Positions 59,503 to 64,000 of a stretch of DNA of 64,000 bases are shown here, piece after piece. The notes under the pieces are model-generated. The model made no database searches. It saw only the letters and a program-made list of their open reading frames with translations, and had not been told where the DNA came from. The stretch spans positions 71,781,158 through 71,845,157 of the forward strand of contig NC_080583.1 of assembly GCF_029962835.1 (NCBI RefSeq). Reading direction: 5' to 3'. Source of the stretch: Magnolia sinica (taxonomy: Eukaryota; Streptophyta; Magnoliopsida; Magnoliales; Magnoliaceae). Each line of letters opens with the position of its first letter. The stretch's first letter is position 1. The translations under genes were made by a program, and so were the position numbers.

Positions 59503-59962
59503 TGGGGGAGCCGATTAGGTGAGACCCGGATCCACCCAAGTAGGGTGGGACAGTGAATGTGGTGCTCACCGTGATGTATGTATGTGACTTAATGACACAC
59601 AATCCTAACCATTTTGAAAGCTTATAGTAGTGATTGAATCCCACCATTAAAAACTTCACACAGCCACTGGAATATTTATTTGACATCCAATCTGTTGATA
59701 AGGTCACAGAGATATGATGAAAAGACTGATCAAATATAAGCTTGATACAAAACTTTTATGGCCCACCAGAAGTTTTTAATGGTTGAGTACCACTGTTTCC
59801 TATATTATGGTCCACCTAAGATTTGAGTCAGCTTCATTTTTGGAATCATGCCCTGCTTTCAAAATGGTTGGACGGTGTGATTTAAGGCATATACATCACT
59901 ATGGTCCCATCCACTTCCGTGGATCCGGGTCTCACTTAACCGCTCCCGCATCTTGGGTGAGA
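59503..59962. mobile_element. MITE with GGTGAGACCCGGATCCAC ends
   Basis: The left GGTGAGACCCGGATCCAC is mirrored by GTGGATCCGGGTCTCACTT at about 59918-59936. The interior has the family halves in inverted order. The outer few tens of bases (GGGGGAG...GATTAGG) also have mirror images, shared with the next element, so exact limits are uncertain. Confidence 0.65.
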
Positions 59963-60530
59963 CGGACCTAATCCGGTAACGGATTGGCTACTCCCCCAGC
60001 CACTAGCCCGGTGGCTGGCGGTCTGTGCTCTGTGGGTCCCACCATGGTGTATGTGTTTCATCCATGCCGTTAATACATTTTTAAAGATCATTATAGTTTT
60101 AATCTCAAAAATGAGAGGGATATAAATTTCCTGTGGACCACATCACAGGAAAACAATAGTGATTGGATATCCACCGTTAAAATCCTCCTAAGGCCTGCTG
60201 TACTGTTTATTTGACATCCAATCTGTTGATTATGTCATAAAGACCTAGATGAAGGGAAAAAAAAACAAAGATCAGCTTGATCCAAAACTTTTATGGCCCC
60301 AAAATGTTTTTAACGTTAAATGTTCATTCAACACTGTTTCCTTTCCTGTAATGTGGTCCACTTGAGATTAGGATATACCTAAATTTTTGTATCATACCCT
60401 AAAATGATCTAGAAAAATAGATGGACGGCATGAATGAAACACATACATCATGGTGGGGCCCACATGGAACCGACCATCAGCCATTGGCTGGTGGCAAGGG
60501 AGTAGCCAATCCGTTTCCCCTAATCCGCTC
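59963..60530. mobile_element. MITE of the GTGGGSCC family with long terminal inverted repeats
   Basis: Left: GGATTGGCTACTCCC, GGTGGCTGGCGGTC, GTGGGTCCCACCATGGTGTATG. Right (mirrored): CATACATCATGGTGGGGCCCAC, CAGCCATTGGCTGG, GGGAGTAGCCAATCC. The best example here of the full family layout. Limits are approximate to about 10 bases. Confidence 0.7.
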
Positions 60531-60541
60531 CCGTTGAACAC

Positions 60542-61070
60542 GGACGCGGATTTCCTGCGAAAGCCTTTAGCAGGAAGTTCCTGCGCAAGAATGCTGTGTG
60601 GGGCGCACCATCATGTTTTTGGGAAATGTACTCCGTTCATCCATTTGGTGACCTCATTTTAGGACAAGCTACAAAAAACGAGGTGGATCCAAGACTCAAG
60701 TGGGCCACACGAGAGGAAACAGTAGGGATTCAGTTAGAACCGTTGAAACATTCTTATGACCATAAAAGCTTTGTTTCAGGCTAAATTTTTTGTATTTTCA
60801 CTTCATCCTTGTGTTAATAACCTTATAAACGGTTTGGATGGCATATAAACATCAAGGTGGAGCCCAGGAAGCTTTCAACGGTAGGTATTTCTTTCCCTCT
60901 CGTGTGGCCCACTTTAGTTTTGGATCCACTTCGTTTTTGGTCAATTTTCCTAAAATTAGGTCACCAAACGGATGAACGGAGTACATTTCCCAAAAACATG
61001 ATGGTGGGCCCCACACAGCATTCTTGCGCAGGAACTTCCTGCGAAAGGCTTTCGCAGGAAATCCGCGTCC
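60542..61070. mobile_element. MULE-type MITE, 529 bp, with 9-bp target duplication
   Basis: Terminal inverted repeats of about 122 bp (start GGACGCGGATTTCCTGCG, mirrored at the right end) with only 4 mismatches that I count. GTTGAACAC flanks both sides exactly (60533-60541 and 61071-61079). A 9-bp duplication with long inverted repeats is the hallmark of the Mutator superfamily. The interior contains the GTGGGSCC-family landmarks. Non-coding. Confidence 0.9.
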
Positions 61071-61080
61071 GTTGAACACT

Positions 61081-61480
61081 GCACCCCCGGGGCACTGGTC
61101 GGTGTCCAACGATGTATCTGTTTTATGCATGCATCCATCCATTTTGCCAGCTCATTTCATGCCATGGTAAAAAAAAAAGAAGAAAGAAGGGCAGATCTAA
61201 ATCTCAGTGGGCCACACCACCATAGGAAACAATTGTCATTGAACACCACCGTTGAAAACTTGTTGCAAAACTTTTATAGCCCTCAATAAGTTTTTAACGG
61301 TGTGCATTCAATTACCATTATTTCTCCTAGTGTGGTCCACTCGAGTTTTTTATCCGCCTTATTTTTTAGATCATCTCCTAAAATAAGCTGGCAAAATGAA
61401 TGGACGGTATCGATAAAACATATACATCACAGTAGGGCTCACATAGCTTTTACTGCACCGATCAGTACCGACGAGGTGCT
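61081..61480. mobile_element. MITE of the GTGGGSCC family
   Basis: Left GGGGCACTGGTCGGTGTCC...GATGTATCTG, right (mirrored) ACATATACATCACAGTAGGGC...GCACCGATCAGTACC. Internal phrases GTGGGCCACACCACCATAGGAAAC and GTGTGGTCCACTCGAG. Confidence 0.65.
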
Positions 61481-63264
61481 GTGTGCTAAGCCACGCAATC
61501 CGAATACCGTATGCTACGCGTTGCCGAAGGATGGTTGAGGTTTGCTTGACGCGTGCCAATCGCACATGTTTGCGAGTTCCGGTATTTCCATTAGGTTTTC
61601 CATACGGTTCGGATCATCTAGACCAAAAACCCTTGACCGCCGGGAGTTGAAACTCCTGAGAGTCTACCACCCGAGCAAGGGTAAGGACCCTATATTTACA
61701 TATAGTCAACCTCACTTTGTAAGTACGCTAATATTACAATAGGATACGTTGGTAGGGCGTGATCGTATGTTACTGGTGTCTCACACAATCATGTTAAGAA
61801 GTAGGTTCTTCTCGAAGCCAGGTTAGGAAGCAGATTCTTCTCAGGCCAGGTTAGGAAGATCTTAAAATAGTTTAAGGACATTAAATACTATCTTTTATAT
61901 ACTCTATAATGCTACTTATCATAGTTTAGATTCTTCCATATTTATCTGGTCACACAGCAGAACATACGAAGTTTAAGTTAGCTTAAATCACTATTTTCTA
62001 GTGCTACCGTGGCTGTCTTCTTAGAAACAATATAAATATCCGCATTCAACTATCATGGGATCCCTAATGAACTAAATTCTTACTTGGAAGATCAAATCTT
62101 GGTCGCATCTTGCTCGCAATTTGCCTTGATTGTTTGTTCAGGCATACGATCACATGTATTTATCTTTTTATTATTTCTCTACTTATTTTGTTTATTAAGC
62201 TAATTGTACAGAGGTTTAAATACAAATTAATAAAATCAGCATTATTAGCTTTCTTAGTTTTAAATCTTTCATGTGTTGTTATTCTCTTGACAAATACAAC
62301 ACCTGTAATCATCGTTGAAAGAAAGCCCTGAATGCAAGGAAAAAAGAATCCATTCAGAAAGACTAATTACTATCTTTCTAAATCGCCTTATCACTGAACT
62401 ATTGGTGGCTCAGAAGGCGGTCAATCCCATGGATTCAGTCTTAATCTTCTTAGCATTGGGGTCAGCATTGTGGTCTTTAGCATTCAATTGAACTTGAGTT
62501 AAAGTACGACTCTAGGACACCAACACTAACCTAACCACAAATGTTTAACCAAATACAACCTTTGTTAAAATGTGTGGCCTCGTATTTCATTGAATTGTGA
62601 GAAATGAGAAACAAGAGGTAACAAAAAACAACTATTAGATTGAATTGTTGTACCCTTTAATTGGAACAGTTGGAGCCATTCATATGAGGGGCCTGATCGT
62701 AGATAAGAGGTAACAAAAAACCGTTCATTTGGCGGGCCCATATGTTAAATAACATGAATTGAATCTTTGTGATGAAATGCGTATCTATGATGATAACTTG
62801 GATTATCCTAAAAAAGGGACAAAACATTGAAAGTGTAAAATAGTAGGGGTAGATAGAAATTTCTTGGGTTGAAAGTCCTTAAACCTTGATAGTACCCAGG
62901 GATGTCTCATCGTCCGGTTGGGTAGAGACATGTGTTATGGATTTGGCTTCAACTAATGAGTTTGGGTTGAGAAGAGGTGGGTCTAACTTGTTGAAGGGCT
63001 GAGGTTCAAACAAGGGCTAGTTCGACCTGCCAACAAGAAGAGGTGTAAAAAGAGGTTCGTTACCATGTAAGGTGGAGTCACCAAGAGGGTGGGTATACGA
63101 GGTCGATTACTGGTGCTCATTGTGCATAAGTGTTGACCACAGTGTTTCCCAAGATTATAAAGTTACTATGATATCATATAACAGCATGATGATGATGATG
63201 TGGCTATGGACATGTGTCATATGTTTATGGTCATGGTAGCTCGACCAGGTCGGACCTCTAAGAT
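61481..63264. other. Unassigned spacer, no gene recognised
   Basis: No domain-bearing ORF. A two-unit 28-bp repeat (AGGTTAGGAAG...TTCTTCTC) lies at about 61800-61865. A hydrophobic 73-codon ORF at 62110 has no family features. Short phrases and a (GAT)n run at 63185-63200 give no family. Part of 62.5-63.26 kb may be the 3' LTR of the Copia element that follows, but no TG...CA pair could be fixed. Confidence 0.4.
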
Positions 63265-64000
63265 TTAAAAATCTGTTTAACAACAATCTTCACCATGTCT
63301 TCAATTTTTAACTGTGTAGCTTCTTGACCTCTTCTCTTATCTTTACGTCGCATCATAGCTTCATTCAATACTTCTCGTGCACACTTCGTCCTTCTTTTAT
63401 GCCATCGCTAAGCCTAAAGAAGTTGCACAGAACTTGAATTTCTCTGTAGGAATGACCTTGGCGAGCATGTCTGCTGGATCCACGCTGGTGTGAATCTTTT
63501 CCAATGTTATGCCTCCTTCCTCAAGCACCTGTCGGATAAAGTAGTGACGAACATCAATATGTTTAGTATGCGAGTGATAAATAAAAATTTTATCCAAATT
63601 AATAGCGCTCTTGCTATCACAGTTAATCGGCACGGCCTCCTGCTAAAGTCCCAACTGATTTATCATGTCTCTTAACCAAATACCTTCCTTAAACGCTTCC
63701 GTCACTGTCATATACTTTGCTTCGGTCGTGGAAAGAGTCACAACGGACTGAAGCTTCGATATCCAACTAATTGCTCCACCCGCTAGTACAAACAAGTATT
63801 CTAAAGTAGACTTCTTGGAATTCACACTGCTACGTAGTATGAATCCATATATCTTACCAACTTTGCCCCTGTCTTCTCAAAAGTTAAGACATAGTCTTTT
63901 GTCCCTCGAATGTATCGAACTAGCCATTTTACCGCTTTCCAATGTTGCTTGTCGAGGTTTGACATGTATCTACTCACAGCACCTACTGCTTGTGAAATAT
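63265..64000 (-). mobile_element. 3' part of a second Tork-like Copia element, running off the window
   Basis: On the minus strand an RT/RNase H end ('LSTTEAKYMTVTEAFKEGIWLRDMINQLGL', 'INCDSKSAINLDKI', 'HSHTKHIDVRHYFIRQVL', 'TSVDPADMLAKVIPTEKF') closely parallels the element at 41.7-46.8 kb, and the CACCATG...CTTC region before the 3' LTR matches too. It is broken by at least a couple of interruptions in the visible part. The rest lies beyond 64000. Confidence 0.82.

Noticed and set aside
61630-61690. tRNA-like stretch (GGAGTTGAAACTCC hairpin with CTACCACCCGAGC)
   Set aside because: No acceptor stem, D-arm or anticodon arm could be assembled around it on either strand.
62110-62331. 73-codon ORF with a very hydrophobic middle
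   Set aside because: Looks like a small membrane protein, but it sits in AT-rich spacer, has no family features, and T-rich DNA gives such ORFs by chance.

Overview
The window is nuclear DNA of a flowering plant with a large, repeat-rich genome. The evidence is a spliced cucumisin-type subtilase gene with plant GT-AG introns, RRM-bearing plant L1 LINEs whose ORF2 ends in an RNase H domain, Athila-like Ty3 and Tork-like Ty1 retrotransposons, and many MITEs. A MITE superfamily with a subterminal GTGGGSCCCACCATGATGTATG-like motif makes me think of magnoliids, but that is a weak inference.

Layout. 1-6.7 kb: a nearly full-length L1 LINE (copy A, minus strand) that runs off the left edge. 7.6-9.3 kb: a 5'-truncated LINE (copy B, minus). 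9.3-16.5 kb: gene-poor AT-rich DNA with an Athila-type LTR end, an LTR-like end near 11,689, two short tandem-repeat arrays, MITEs and two adjacent F-box fragments (14.1-14.5 kb). 16.5-24.0 kb: a decayed Athila-like element (minus) with its 3' LTR. 24.0-28.4 kb: two LTR-like blocks that replace the upstream end of that element. 29.0-39.5 kb: LINE copy C (plus), split inside its RT/RNase H linker by two solo Athila-type LTRs in opposite orientation. 39.8-41.6 kb: a MITE, an LTR end and a Copia gag remnant. 41.7-46.8 kb: a Tork-like Copia element with both LTRs and a 5-bp target duplication (minus). 47.4-58.5 kb: the subtilase gene (minus). 58.6-61.5 kb: a dense pile of MITEs upstream of that gene. 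61.5-63.3 kb: unassigned. 63.3-64.0 kb: the end of a second Tork-like Copia element.

The only host gene that looks intact is the subtilase. Its ten exons join in phase into 758 codons, with signal peptide, I9 propeptide, Asp/His/Asn/Ser catalytic set, PA region and C-terminal fibronectin-like domain. Its introns have collected a LINE 3' end, several MITEs and local tandem duplications. The rest is mobile-element history. The most informative points are the conserved 8-base ORF1/ORF2 overlap in two LINE copies, a MULE-type MITE with a perfect 9-bp duplication, a tandem duplication that preserves the empty site of a hAT-like MITE, and a Copia element whose two LTRs differ in the central U3 block. 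I saw no convincing new biological system.
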